A DNA stretch of 64,000 bases from the NCBI GenBank assembly GCA_964517555.1, contig CAZFEF010000002.1, positions 1 through 64,000 on the forward strand, read 5' to 3'. The translations under genes were made by a program, and so were the position numbers. This document shows positions 1 through 8,033 of the stretch, piece by piece. Below the pieces are notes generated by a model, which did no database searches, had not been told where the DNA came from, and worked only from the letters and a program-made list of their open reading frames with translations. Every line of letters starts with the position of its first letter. Within the stretch, counting starts at the first letter, position 1. The DNA is from DAONDZ01 sp964517555. Its GTDB lineage: Bacteria > Patescibacteriota > Patescibacteriia > Patescibacteriales > UBA12465.

Positions 1-128
1 CGGAACTTTCCATGAGAAAGCGGCTTTGGCAAAAGTGTTTTTGACACTTGTTTTTTGCCAATTGATATCGAGGATCGGCGCCCCGTTTTGAGCTGAATTA
101 AAGACACCTTATTATCGATGCCTGTCAT
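1..128 (-). CDS. Partial unknown CDS coupled to smpB
   Basis: On the minus strand an ATG overlaps the smpB stop codon as ATGA, and the frame stays open for 42 codons to the window edge. The peptide begins MTGIDNKVSLIQLKTGRR and has no motif I recognise. The ATGA coupling and absence of stops suggest translation together with smpB, but 42 open codons alone are weak evidence. A hairpin at 28-59 falls inside this frame. Confidence 0.4.
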   Translation of the reverse strand, partial: MTGIDNKVSLIQLKTGRRSSISIGKKQVSKTLLPKPLSHGKF

Positions 129-583
129 CCCCTAACTGCCTGCTTTTTTAAATGACTGATCTCGCGATCTATTTCTCGTCTCTTAATAACTTCCCGCTTG
201 TCATACTTCTTGCGACCCTGCCCTAAACCGAATTCCAATTTGACAAAGCTGTTCTTAGTATATATTTTTATCGGCACCAGTGTCAAGCCAGAACTTTGTT
301 TTTTCCCAGCAATTTGCGCTATTTCCGCTTTGCGCAACAAAAGCTGTCGCGGGTGAGTCGGATCATAGTCAGCCTTTAAGCCAGCCGCCGGTTTATACAA
401 AGAAATATGGGCCTTCAGCAGGTATAAATTGCCACTACGAAAATCAATATAACTTTCTTTTAATGAAATATTGCCCTGTTTAACCGACTTTACCTCATGA
501 CCGCGCAAAACTAAGCCAGCCTCATAAGTGGCCAGAATGTCATAGTCAAATACCGCTCTTTTGTTCTGGGCTAATATATTCAT
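125..583 (-). CDS. smpB: SsrA-binding protein SmpB
   Basis: SmpB binds tmRNA and delivers it to ribosomes stalled on non-stop mRNA for trans-translation. The 152-residue protein has the usual family length. The family pattern is visible: N-terminal NKRAVFDY, then AGLVLRGHEVKS, the SYIDF and HPRQLLL segments of the OB-fold barrel, and a basic C-terminal tail (YDKRE to KKQ) that fills the mRNA channel. The start codon lies about 8 bases after a promoter -10 box, so the mRNA is probably almost leaderless. The tmRNA gene itself is not in the window. Confidence 0.96.
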   Translation of the reverse strand: MNILAQNKRAVFDYDILATYEAGLVLRGHEVKSVKQGNISLKESYIDFRSGNLYLLKAHISLYKPAAGLKADYDPTHPRQLLLRKAEIAQIAGKKQSSGLTLVPIKIYTKNSFVKLEFGLGQGRKKYDKREVIKRREIDREISHLKKQAVRG

Positions 584-591
584 ACTCTTTA

Positions 592-620
592 ATATTGACT
601 TATTTTACAATTTATGTCAA
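592..620 (-). promoter_or_regulatory. Promoter of smpB
   Basis: On the minus strand TTGACA (615-620), a 17-base spacer and CAATAT (592-597) form a sigma-70-like promoter. Only 8 bases separate the -10 box from the smpB ATG, which predicts a 5' UTR of one or two bases. Confidence 0.6.
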
Positions 621-635
621 TACAAGACCAAGAAG

Positions 636-658
636 AAACGGGCTTTAGGGGCCCGTTT
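636..658 (-). terminator. Terminator after tig
   Basis: AAACGGGC (636-643) and GCCCGTTT (651-658) form an 8-bp stem just downstream of tig. The better T-run is on the plus strand, so it may act in both directions. Confidence 0.6.
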
Positions 659-688
659 TTTCTATTTTATCAACAAAATAAAGGAAAA

Positions 689-1975
689 TTAAACAATATT
701 CCACTCACGTAATTTCTTAATCACTTTCTGATTAGCTAAGATATTACCAATATAAGCTCGATAGCCCTTCTCAGCGGTCATTTTTTGAACTTCAGGGTTA
801 GCACCATATTGTTCTTTGACCTCTTTAATCTTAGCTTCAATCTCCTCGGTGCTGATCTTTAAATCTTCCTTAAGCGCTACCTCGCGCAACACCAAAGCGC
901 TCTTGACTCTCTTAACGGCCATTGGCAGCATTTCCATTACTAGATCGTCCTTACTCTTTTTAATGCTAGTTAAATAGTCTTCAAACTTACCGCCGTACTG
1001 AGAGACCTGCTGTTCTAATTCCCCGAGCATCATCTGTGATTCGTTCTGTACCAACAATTCCGGCAAGTCACTAAACTTAGAGCCGTCAATAATCTTATCC
1101 AACATAGCGATCTCATTCTTCTGCTCATTCTTATGCTTTTGGATATGTTCTAAGTTTTTGCGAGCAGCCGTCTCTAATTCGGCTAGAGTCGAAAATCCCA
1201 AGCCCTTAGCAAACTCGTCATCAATCTTAGGCATTTCTCTCTGATACACTTCCTTAATCTTCACTTTAAAATCAACTATCTTGCCAGCTAAATGCTGCAA
1301 ATGATGATCAGCTGGATAAGGTAAAGAAAAATTCAGTTCATCGTTTTTCTTGTGCCCCAAAAGTTGTTTGTCAAAACCAGGTACAAAATAATCCTTGCCC
1401 ATCATTACTGTAATATCTTGAGCTTGCCCACCTTCGGCCGGAACTTTATCTAAGAATAATTCAACATTAACAATCACCTTGTCATTATTAGTTATTTCTT
1501 TATCAGAAATACTTTCCTTAACTTTCATCTCGGCCAAATCATTAACGGATTTTTTTACTTCTTCATCTTTGACGACAATTTTTTCTTCTTTAATTTGCAA
1601 CTCTTTATATTTTCCCAGGGTCACTTCCGGTAAAACCGCAATAGTTATTTTATACTCCAAGGGGTTTTCTGGGGCCAACTTAGTCACTTCTACTTGCGGG
1701 TTGCCAATAGGGTTTTTATCAGCTAAATGTTTTTCTATAACCTCATCAATGGTTTTGTGAATAGCCAAATGAGCAGCCTCCTCTAAAATAGCCATCTCGC
1801 CAACCTTGGCCTTTAAGTGGTCATAAGGGACCTTGCCGGGACGGAACCCTTCGATTTTCATATTTTTAGAAAGAGCTTCAGCCCCCTTTTCAATATAAGG
1901 AGCAAACTCTTCAGCGGACAAAGAAATCAAAGCTTCTAATTGAGACTGCGGCAAACTATTGATGGTAACTTGCAT
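689..1975 (-). CDS. tig: Trigger factor, ribosome-associated chaperone
   Basis: Trigger factor docks at the ribosomal exit tunnel beside L23 and shields nascent chains. The 428-residue protein has the standard three parts. An N-terminal ribosome-binding domain carries the signature GFRPGKVP (residues 43-50), an FKBP-like prolyl-isomerase region follows at roughly 155-250, and the rest is the helical chaperone domain. Upstream bases show no Shine-Dalgarno sequence. It is transcribed on the minus strand like smpB, with a hairpin between the two genes. Confidence 0.96.
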   Translation of the reverse strand: MQVTINSLPQSQLEALISLSAEEFAPYIEKGAEALSKNMKIEGFRPGKVPYDHLKAKVGEMAILEEAAHLAIHKTIDEVIEKHLADKNPIGNPQVEVTKLAPENPLEYKITIAVLPEVTLGKYKELQIKEEKIVVKDEEVKKSVNDLAEMKVKESISDKEITNNDKVIVNVELFLDKVPAEGGQAQDITVMMGKDYFVPGFDKQLLGHKKNDELNFSLPYPADHHLQHLAGKIVDFKVKIKEVYQREMPKIDDEFAKGLGFSTLAELETAARKNLEHIQKHKNEQKNEIAMLDKIIDGSKFSDLPELLVQNESQMMLGELEQQVSQYGGKFEDYLTSIKKSKDDLVMEMLPMAVKRVKSALVLREVALKEDLKISTEEIEAKIKEVKEQYGANPEVQKMTAEKGYRAYIGNILANQKVIKKLREWNIV

Positions 1976-2049
1976 AATTTTAGGGTCGATAAATTCGACA
2001 ATTATTTATATTAGATTATTATTTTAACATTTAAATACTAAAAGGCAAA

Positions 2050-2601
2050 CTATATTCGATTTCTTTTTCGAAGCTCGAAGAAACAATCATGGCAAGCCAA
2101 GGTGTCAGATAAAGCAGAATGAGCGTTGGCAAAATCTCGACCAAACAACTCTAAATGGAGATCAGAAAGCTTGGGGTACTTACCCAAAAAACGACTTTGG
2201 CTAGTCATCGTACAAAAATGCGGCCGCTCAAAAAATGAAGCATCAATCTTTAGTCGCACCAATTCTGCGCCTAAAATATTTTTGTCAAAATGAAAATTGT
2301 GACCGACAAAAATTATTTCTTCGTCCAAAGCCAATTCCAAAAAATGACCGATAGCTTTCTCGATCTCTACTCCTTCGCGTTGAGCTAGCAAATTATCAAT
2401 ACCATGAATTTTGATGACTTTCTCGGGGATAGTAAAACCGCGAGGCTTGATAATATAGCTGGCTTGCTCTAATACCTCCCCATCTTGGGACAAAACAAAG
2501 GCCAGCTGCACCAATCGGGGCCAATTATCGACCTCGTTATACGAAAGATTATAATTCCGAGGCAATCCCGTAGTTTCAGTATCAAAAAATAGATATTTCA
2601 T
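2050..2601 (-). CDS. DEDDh 3'-5' exonuclease (DnaQ/ExoI-like)
   Basis: Predicted metal-dependent 3'-5' exonuclease of the RNase H-like DEDDh fold. FDTETTG near the N terminus gives the first acidic pair, VGHNFHFD gives the third Asp, and HSALSDT supplies the catalytic His and last Asp. The start is set at the internal ATG encoding MKYLFFDTETTG, because the family begins a few residues before this motif and a GGAAG sits just upstream. A longer frame to 2700 adds 33 unrelated residues and runs over the divergent promoter. The substrate (proofreading, RNA trimming or repair) cannot be told from sequence. Confidence 0.85.
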   Translation of the reverse strand: MKYLFFDTETTGLPRNYNLSYNEVDNWPRLVQLAFVLSQDGEVLEQASYIIKPRGFTIPEKVIKIHGIDNLLAQREGVEIEKAIGHFLELALDEEIIFVGHNFHFDKNILGAELVRLKIDASFFERPHFCTMTSQSRFLGKYPKLSDLHLELFGRDFANAHSALSDTLACHDCFFELRKRNRI

Positions 2602-2653
2602 ATCTTCCAGGCTAACAGGGAAAAACCTGCTAGTCAAATAAATAGGCCTAGTA

Positions 2654-2682
2654 TTGACAAATATAATATATTGTGGTATAAT
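2654..2682 (+). promoter_or_regulatory. Consensus sigma-70-type promoter
   Basis: TTGACA (2654-2659), a 17-base spacer and TATAAT (2677-2682) match the housekeeping consensus at all twelve positions. It points at a 57-residue membrane protein gene starting at 2706, with a predicted 5' UTR of about 16 bases. Confidence 0.85.
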
Positions 2683-2705
2683 ATAGTCAGTTAAAACCAT
2701 TAAAA

Positions 2706-2879
2706 ATGCGCGACTCTAGCAGAAGTGAAACCGGAGAACGCGGTTCTCTGGCCCCGATATTTGTATTCCTGTTTGCGATAGCTGTAATTATCTACTCTAT
2801 TGTAGATTACGGCAAAAAATCGAAAGAAGAAACCGCCACCACTGCCACCACGGAGACTGTGGTCACGGCTCAAAAATAA
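2706..2879 (+). CDS. Small single-pass membrane protein, unknown
   Basis: An ORF of 57 codons. The product has a short charged N terminus (MRDSSRSETGERGS), one hydrophobic helix at about residues 15-33 (LAPIFVFLFAIAVIIYSIV), a lysine-rich juxtamembrane patch (GKKSKEE) and a Thr/Ala-rich tail (TATTATTETVVTAQK). I recognise no family. A perfect consensus promoter lies directly upstream and a hairpin terminator directly downstream, so this is a self-contained transcription unit and likely real. It could be a membrane anchor or a small regulator; no function is claimed. Confidence 0.72.
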   Translation: MRDSSRSETGERGSLAPIFVFLFAIAVIIYSIVDYGKKSKEETATTATTETVVTAQK

Positions 2880-2898
2880 TCGGCAAAACGCCAAAAAA

Positions 2899-2930
2899 AG
2901 AGACCCCCAAAAGGAGGCCTCTGTTTTTTT
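2899..2930. terminator. Bidirectional terminator
   Basis: An AGAG/CTCT outer stem and CC/GG inner pairs close an AAAA loop, with two mismatches. T-runs lie on both sides. It serves the 57-codon gene on the plus strand and the pyrophosphatase gene on the minus strand. Confidence 0.75.
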
Positions 2931-2944
2931 ATCTCTCAGAATAA

Positions 2945-4936
2945 TTAGACCAATAATCCGATAATCAACAAAGCCACAATGTTTAAGATCTTGATCATCG
3001 GGTTGATAGCCGGACCAGCAGTATCCTTGTAAGGGTCGCCGACAGTGTCGCCGGTAACCGCCGCTTTGTGAGCGTCAGAACCTTTGCCGCCAAAATGACC
3101 AGACTCAATATATTTTTTAGCATTGTCCCAAGCTCCACCGCCAGAAGTCATAGAGATGGCGACGAAGATACCAGTGATAATAGAACCGACTAACAACCCG
3201 CCCAGAGCTTGAACGCCTAAAAACAAACCAACCAATATCGGGACCACCACTGGAATCAGAGCCGGCAAAATCATTTCCTTGATAGCGGCCTTGGTAACAA
3301 TATCAACGGTGCGACTATAATCAGGTTTTTCAGTATTCTGCATGATGCCCGGTTTTTCTTTAAACTGCGCGCGAACATCATCAACCACTGAGCCAGCGGC
3401 TTTACCGACAGCCTGCATAGATAGAGCGCCAAAATAATACGGCAGCAAGCCACCAATAAACAAACCGACTAAGACATAAGGATCGCTGATCAAGAAATAG
3501 AACGATTGACCCAAGGCATCCAGGCTATGAGTAAAATCAGCGAATAGCACTAAGGCGGCCAAAGCGGCACTGCCGATAGCGTACCCCTTGGTTACTGCCT
3601 TAGTAGTATTACCAACTGCATCCAAAGGATCAGTAATATTTCTAACATCCTCTCCTAACTCGGCCATCTCGGCAATACCGCCGGCGTTGTCGGTTATCGG
3701 TCCATAAGCGTCAATGGTAACAATGATGCCAGCCATAGATAACATAGCCATGGCAGAAATGGCGATACCGTACAAACCAGCCAAACTGTAAGCTCCCAAA
3801 ATAGCTAGACAAATAACAATGATCGGCCAAGCGGTAGATTTCATAGAAACTGCCAAGCCGGCAATGATGTTAGTGCCATGGCCAGTGCGAGAAGCTTCGG
3901 CGATATCTTTAACCGGTTTAAATTTGGTAGAAGTAAAATATTCAGTAATAAAAACAAGCAAACCAGTGACGGCCAAACCGATAAGTGAAGCTAAGTATAA
4001 ATTCATGACACCGTAAGCGCCATTGTCTTTCATTAACCAATTAGTAATTGGATAAAAAGCAATAGCTCCCAAGACACCGGCAGCAATCAATCCTTTATAC
4101 AAAGCCTGCATGATGTTCTGTTTCTTGCCCAAACGAATAAAGAAGATACCGACGATAGAAGCTAAAATGGAAGCGGCGCCTAAAACTAGGGGGAAGATAA
4201 TTGCTTGTGGCAATTCCTTGAAGAACAATCCGCCCAAGATCATGGCCGCGATAGAGGTCACAGCATAGGTTTCAAATAAATCAGCAGCCATACCAGCACA
4301 ATCACCAACATTGTCACCGACATTGTCAGCAATAACCGCCGGATTGCGAGGGTCGTCTTCCGGAATGCTTGATTCAACTTTACCCACCAAATCAGCTCCG
4401 ACATCAGCGGCCTTAGTATAAATACCGCCGCCCAAACGAGCAAAAATGGAAATTAATGAACCACCAAAACCAAAACCAATTAGAGCAGATAGATCTTTAG
4501 TAATCAGATAAAAACCAGCAGTTCCTAGAAGGGCTAAGCCGACTACTAACATACCAGTGATACTACCACCTTTAACAGCTACATTTAGCGCTTTGGCTAA
4601 ACCGCCGCGAGCGGCTTCAGTAGTTTTGACGTTAGCTCGCACCGAAATATTCATGCCGATATAACCAGTCAAAGCGGAAAGACCGGCACCTAAAACAAAA
4701 GCGAGGCCGGTTTTGAGATTCAACACTAATGAGATCAAAACAAACAACACCGCGGCGACAATAGCGACAGCGCGATATTGCCGATTCAAGAAAGCCTTAG
4801 CACCAATTTGAATGGCGCGAGCGATTTCTTGCATCCGCTCATTTCCGGACGGAAGTTTTAAGATGGCCTTGATAGAAATCAGACCATAGACGATAGCGGC
4901 CACAGCGCTACCGATGATAAATAAGGTCGTAATCAT
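2945..4936 (-). CDS. hppA: Membrane-bound ion-pumping pyrophosphatase
   Basis: Integral membrane enzyme that couples pyrophosphate hydrolysis to ion export across the cytoplasmic membrane. At 663 residues with many hydrophobic helices it matches the family. Substrate-binding motifs are intact: DVGADLVGKVE, the Asp-rich DNVGDNVGDCAGMAADLFE, and the C-terminal GDTVGDPYKDTAGPA. The motif GNTTKA has Lys where potassium-dependent enzymes have Ala, which by family rule indicates the K+-independent class, usually proton pumps. In a cell with little respiratory equipment it would recycle PPi from biosynthesis into ion-motive force. It lies downstream of nusA with a 55-base gap. Confidence 0.95.
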   Translation of the reverse strand: MITTLFIIGSAVAAIVYGLISIKAILKLPSGNERMQEIARAIQIGAKAFLNRQYRAVAIVAAVLFVLISLVLNLKTGLAFVLGAGLSALTGYIGMNISVRANVKTTEAARGGLAKALNVAVKGGSITGMLVVGLALLGTAGFYLITKDLSALIGFGFGGSLISIFARLGGGIYTKAADVGADLVGKVESSIPEDDPRNPAVIADNVGDNVGDCAGMAADLFETYAVTSIAAMILGGLFFKELPQAIIFPLVLGAASILASIVGIFFIRLGKKQNIMQALYKGLIAAGVLGAIAFYPITNWLMKDNGAYGVMNLYLASLIGLAVTGLLVFITEYFTSTKFKPVKDIAEASRTGHGTNIIAGLAVSMKSTAWPIIVICLAILGAYSLAGLYGIAISAMAMLSMAGIIVTIDAYGPITDNAGGIAEMAELGEDVRNITDPLDAVGNTTKAVTKGYAIGSAALAALVLFADFTHSLDALGQSFYFLISDPYVLVGLFIGGLLPYYFGALSMQAVGKAAGSVVDDVRAQFKEKPGIMQNTEKPDYSRTVDIVTKAAIKEMILPALIPVVVPILVGLFLGVQALGGLLVGSIITGIFVAISMTSGGGAWDNAKKYIESGHFGGKGSDAHKAAVTGDTVGDPYKDTAGPAINPMIKILNIVALLIIGLLV

Positions 4937-4991
4937 AAATTAAGTCTCCCTCGATTAAAAACAAAGTTTAGAAATCGAGTCGGAGTATAAA

Positions 4992-6245
4992 TTATTTTTC
5001 TTCTTTTTTAGTTTTTTTAGTAGTTGTCTTCTTTGTCTTGGTTTTTTTCTCAACCGGCGCTGCTTCAACTTTTGCTTCTTCCGCTGGAGCAACCTCAGCC
5101 TCAATCTCAACTTCGGCGGCCGGGGCTTCAGCTTCGTCAGAGATAATATCAATTTTCCAGCCGGTCAATTTAGCGGCCAAGCGAACATTCTGGCCACTTT
5201 TGCCAATCGCTAACGACAACTTGTCAGGGCTAACCTTAACCACGGCGCGACGTTCCTTGTCGTCTAAAGTAATACTAGTAACCTTAGCTGGAGATAAAGC
5301 GTTAGAAATAAATTTAATCGGGTCCTCATCGTATTCAATAATATCAACCTTCTCGCCCCCCAATTCATTGATAATAGTCTGAATGCGGGCGCCACGTTGA
5401 CCGACGCAAGATCCAACCGGATCAATATTTTCCGAGTCGGTAGAAATCGCCACCTTGGAGCGTGAACCAGCCTCTCGAGCGACACTCTCAATCTTAACTA
5501 AGCCATTAGAGATTTCCGGAATTTCTAAATAAAAAACTTTTTTAAGAATCTCTTCACTGCGTCGAGACAAAATTATTTCTGCCCCCTTCTGACCGGAACG
5601 AACCTCTTTGACATAAACCTTTAAGCGGGCATTTAAGGCATAGTTTTCACCTGGAATCTGCTCTTCCATCGGTAAAATGCCAATCGCCTTACCTAAATCC
5701 ACAAACACTAAACGACCTTCTTGGCGCTGAACCACACCGGACACCACCTCATGTTCTTTATCCTTGAATTCATTAAAAACCATGTCTCGTTCCACTTCAC
5801 GAAGTTTTTGGATAATCACTTGCTTGGCGGTTTGAGCGGCCATACGACCGTAATCTGTCGGTTCCGGTAATTCCATAATAATTTCATCACCGATCTGAGC
5901 ATCGTTTTTAATCAACAAAGCATCCTTAATCTGAATCTCAGTTTTAGGATTAAATCTTTTTTTCACCTCGCCATTCTCATCTAACACTTCTGGCAATGGC
6001 ACATACTCTTCACTCTCTAGGGCAGCCAGCTCTTCTTCGGGCAGATCTTCGACTACAGTTTTGATGTCGTAGATTTGAGAATGAGCAGTTTCCGGGTTGA
6101 ATTTCACTTTGATGTTTTGGTTCTTCTGACCAAAATCTTTGCGATAGGCAGCGGCTAAAGCCAGCTCAATAGTAGCGAGCACTGCCTCATAATCTAATTT
6201 CTTTTCCTCGCAAATTTGCTTGATAGCACTAGATATTTCGGACAT
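4992..6245 (-). CDS. nusA: Transcription elongation/termination factor NusA
   Basis: NusA binds RNA polymerase and nascent RNA to modulate pausing, termination and antitermination. The order of domains is standard: an RNAP-binding N-terminal domain (about 1-120), S1 (about 164-228), KH1 with GQRG at 282-285 and KH2 with GKSGQN at 348-353. After residue 371 it ends in a low-complexity Ala/Glu then Lys/Thr tail instead of further folded repeats. Its promoter and a 5' hairpin are visible upstream. Here it is not linked to infB, unlike many bacteria. Confidence 0.96.
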   Translation of the reverse strand: MSEISSAIKQICEEKKLDYEAVLATIELALAAAYRKDFGQKNQNIKVKFNPETAHSQIYDIKTVVEDLPEEELAALESEEYVPLPEVLDENGEVKKRFNPKTEIQIKDALLIKNDAQIGDEIIMELPEPTDYGRMAAQTAKQVIIQKLREVERDMVFNEFKDKEHEVVSGVVQRQEGRLVFVDLGKAIGILPMEEQIPGENYALNARLKVYVKEVRSGQKGAEIILSRRSEEILKKVFYLEIPEISNGLVKIESVAREAGSRSKVAISTDSENIDPVGSCVGQRGARIQTIINELGGEKVDIIEYDEDPIKFISNALSPAKVTSITLDDKERRAVVKVSPDKLSLAIGKSGQNVRLAAKLTGWKIDIISDEAEAPAAEVEIEAEVAPAEEAKVEAAPVEKKTKTKKTTTKKTKKEEK

Positions 6246-6269
6246 ATCATTAGGGGTTATTTATAAAAA

Positions 6270-6293
6270 TAGACTGATTATAATATCAGTCTA
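6270..6293 (-). promoter_or_regulatory. 24-base palindrome at the nusA transcript 5' end
   Basis: TAGACTGAT and ATCAGTCTA form a perfect 9-bp inverted repeat around a 6-base centre. It covers about +1 to +24 of the predicted nusA transcript. It could be an operator or a 5' stabilising hairpin. Confidence 0.55.
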
Positions 6294-6298
6294 ATTCC

Positions 6299-6327
6299 AG
6301 TATAGGACATTTCGCCTTCATCGTCAA
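6299..6327 (-). promoter_or_regulatory. Promoter of nusA
   Basis: On the minus strand TTGACG (6322-6327), a 17-base spacer and TATACT (6299-6304). The predicted start site is near 6292, giving a leader of about 47 bases. Confidence 0.65.
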
Positions 6328-6342
6328 TAATGCAAAAATAAA

Positions 6343-6365
6343 AGGAAGCGCAGCTTCCTCTTTTT
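6343..6365. terminator. Terminator after the 106-residue ORF
   Basis: AGGAAGC and GCTTCCT form a tight hairpin flanked by A/T runs on both sides. It lies downstream of the minus-strand gene at 6430-6750. Confidence 0.7.
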
Positions 6366-6429
6366 GCCAGCAGATATTGGGTACTATTATTCCCCTCACT
6401 TTGTTTGGTCTTTTCCGGAAAATCAGGGA

Positions 6430-6750
6430 CTAGAACATCCAGATCTCTTGTTCAAAGCTAGGAAAAAATTTCACTAGGATCTGAAAATAATCATCAAAGC
6501 AAAGACACGACAGGTCTTCTTTTTCAGGGCCGCGAAGAATGAAAGCCACGCCCCGCCTACCATTATGCCACAACTCCAGACGCTCATTAATATCCGGCCA
6601 ATGGGGATGATCAAGCCAGATATTATAGGCAATTTGGTATTCAGTGCAGCATCTCAGCTCCAGCCATTTCATTTCGCATAGATATTCCCAGCTTTCTGCT
6701 AGTTCGCAAGAAAAATTGTTCTGTTCCTGTTTCCGATTATACTTTCTCAT
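6430..6750 (-). CDS. Hypothetical cytosolic protein, 106 aa
   Basis: I do not recognise this protein. It is unusually rich in aromatic residues and cysteine (WEYLCEMKWLELRCC, WLDHPHWP, LCFDDYFQILVKFF) and has no membrane segment or signal peptide. The C-terminal half (NERLELWHNGRRGVAFILRG) reads like a small alpha/beta domain. It stands alone, with its own promoter and a hairpin terminator, and is divergent from the next plus-strand gene, so expression as a real gene is likely. Confidence 0.6.
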   Translation of the reverse strand: MRKYNRKQEQNNFSCELAESWEYLCEMKWLELRCCTEYQIAYNIWLDHPHWPDINERLELWHNGRRGVAFILRGPEKEDLSCLCFDDYFQILVKFFPSFEQEIWMF

Positions 6751-6832
6751 GTGATGAAGTTTTGGTTAAGACCAAAAACTACCACAGAGAATCAAATTTC
6801 TTTTTCATGATGTACGTTAATTGATAAGCATC

Positions 6833-6861
6833 ATAATATCAGAATAAACTATAATTGTCAA
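6833..6861 (-). promoter_or_regulatory. Promoter of the 106-residue ORF
   Basis: On the minus strand TTGACA (6856-6861), a 17-base spacer and TATTAT (6833-6838). Confidence 0.65.
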
Positions 6862-6880
6862 TAAATAACCCTGCCGCCAA

Positions 6881-6909
6881 TTGACAAGTCTAATAAATAA
6901 TGATATTAT
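6881..6909 (+). promoter_or_regulatory. Promoter of the two-helix membrane protein
   Basis: TTGACA (6881-6886), a 17-base spacer and TATTAT (6904-6909). It is back to back with the minus-strand promoter at 6833-6861. Confidence 0.65.
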
Positions 6910-6950
6910 TAATTATCATCCTTTATCAAACCTTAAAAACACCTTAACAA

Positions 6951-7418
6951 ATGAGAACGAAAGAAAAAATTGAAGCCACCATTGGAATATTGGTTATCTT
7001 TACCGCTTTATTCCTAATAGTTGTAAATACCGGATCAGTGGTCGGATTAATAAAAGGGGCTGGAATCCCGGTGGAAAAAATAGACAAAATCGCTATAACG
7101 CTTTCGACAAACGTCATGTGCGCGTTCGCTATAGCCATATTTCTAATAATAACCATCCGGGTTATAGTGACAAAAAAACCAAAACTGAACATCAAAGAAA
7201 GATACATGCTGCTGAGCATCGGCTACCTTGATAAGACCTTCTATACCATGGCCACGCTCAACAAAAAAGGCAAAGTGGTGGCTATAAAAGTCTATGAAAA
7301 ACTAGACTTCAGCGAAAGCCCCACGGTAAACAGCCAATACGTCCCCCGACAAACTTCCGAGACCACCGCCAAGGGGACCGTCACCAAAGTCGAATTGGTG
7401 CCGTTCGTCATTGAATGA
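6951..7418 (+). CDS. Hypothetical two-helix membrane protein, 155 aa
   Basis: Unrecognised. Two hydrophobic segments are visible, at about residues 10-33 (IGILVIFTALFLIVV...) and 51-71 (TNVMCAFAIAIFLIITIRVIV), followed by a soluble, basic C-terminal domain of about 80 residues ending KGTVTKVELVPFVIE. The topology suggests a small membrane anchor with a cytosolic beta-rich domain. It has its own promoter and terminator. No function is proposed. Confidence 0.65.
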   Translation: MRTKEKIEATIGILVIFTALFLIVVNTGSVVGLIKGAGIPVEKIDKIAITLSTNVMCAFAIAIFLIITIRVIVTKKPKLNIKERYMLLSIGYLDKTFYTMATLNKKGKVVAIKVYEKLDFSESPTVNSQYVPRQTSETTAKGTVTKVELVPFVIE

Positions 7419-7440
7419 GCAAAGTTCAAAAAAATAAAAA

Positions 7441-7467
7441 AATGTCGCCCACTCAAGCGACATTTTT
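7441..7467. terminator. Bidirectional terminator
   Basis: ATGTCGC (7442-7448) pairs with GCGACAT (7457-7463), with A/T runs on both sides. It ends both the plus-strand membrane protein gene and the minus-strand glycogen operon. Confidence 0.8.
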
Positions 7468-8032
7468 AATTTTCTCCAATAAACTGCAAAATAGCAGCTA
7501 CGGCCTTTTCATCTGGGAAATCTCTAATTTCCACTTCCAGGCAATCCAAACGACTACGATGTAAATAGCGACGATATAGTCTTTGCTGTTTGATATAGAA
7601 TTCGGGGTCTTTAGCAATTCGGTCATAATGAGGATAGAGATGTAAACGGTCCTCTAATCTTTTGGCCAACAATTCTTCCTCCTCGGGAAAAGTCAGAAAA
7701 ATAATTTTGTAATCTAATTTTTCCAACTTTTTTTCCAAGCGGCGATAACCGACACGACGATGGCGATAGAGCTTGCTATAGACGCGATCAGTAATGTGAA
7801 ATTTTTCTAAAATAACATTAGACTCGGTCAAATCTTTTAAAATACGGTAATAGTTTTTTATCACCCTCTTGCCTGAAGATGAACCAAAGAGACCAACATC
7901 ACAGTTAAACCAATAACAACCGTCCAGACGGTTAGGGTCGGAGTGGTATTTCTCTTCCAAAAAATCATAGACCTGAGACATGATGAAACTTTTTCCGGAT
8001 AATTCTGCGCCTTCAAATATTAAATGCGGCAT
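7466..8032 (-). CDS. P-loop nucleoside/nucleotide kinase-like protein
   Basis: The N terminus carries a Walker A motif (FEGAELSGKSF, GxxxxGKS type), followed by a DR-type segment (KFHITDRVYS) and an Arg-rich lid (KRLEDRLHLYPHYDR), the layout of thymidylate-kinase or deoxynucleoside-kinase-like proteins. At 188 residues it is small. The substrate is not evident; the usual TMP-kinase lid and substrate residues are not clearly present. It is the last gene of the run starting at yebC, one base after the APH-fold gene, so a joint role with that kinase is possible. Confidence 0.7.
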   Translation of the reverse strand: MPHLIFEGAELSGKSFIMSQVYDFLEEKYHSDPNRLDGCYWFNCDVGLFGSSSGKRVIKNYYRILKDLTESNVILEKFHITDRVYSKLYRHRRVGYRRLEKKLEKLDYKIIFLTFPEEEELLAKRLEDRLHLYPHYDRIAKDPEFYIKQQRLYRRYLHRSRLDCLEVEIRDFPDEKAVAAILQFIGEN

Positions 8033-8033
8033 A

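Noticed and set aside
28..59. Hairpin near the left edge as a terminator
   Set aside because: It lies within an open frame coupled to smpB. AAGTGT/ACACTT pairing could be chance coding sequence.
1..124. tmRNA gene next to smpB
   Set aside because: Neither end shows the tRNA-like acceptor or T-arm sequences of tmRNA on either strand.
2700..2894. 64-codon minus-strand ORF
   Set aside because: It is the shadow of the 57-codon plus-strand gene, which has promoter, helix and terminator.
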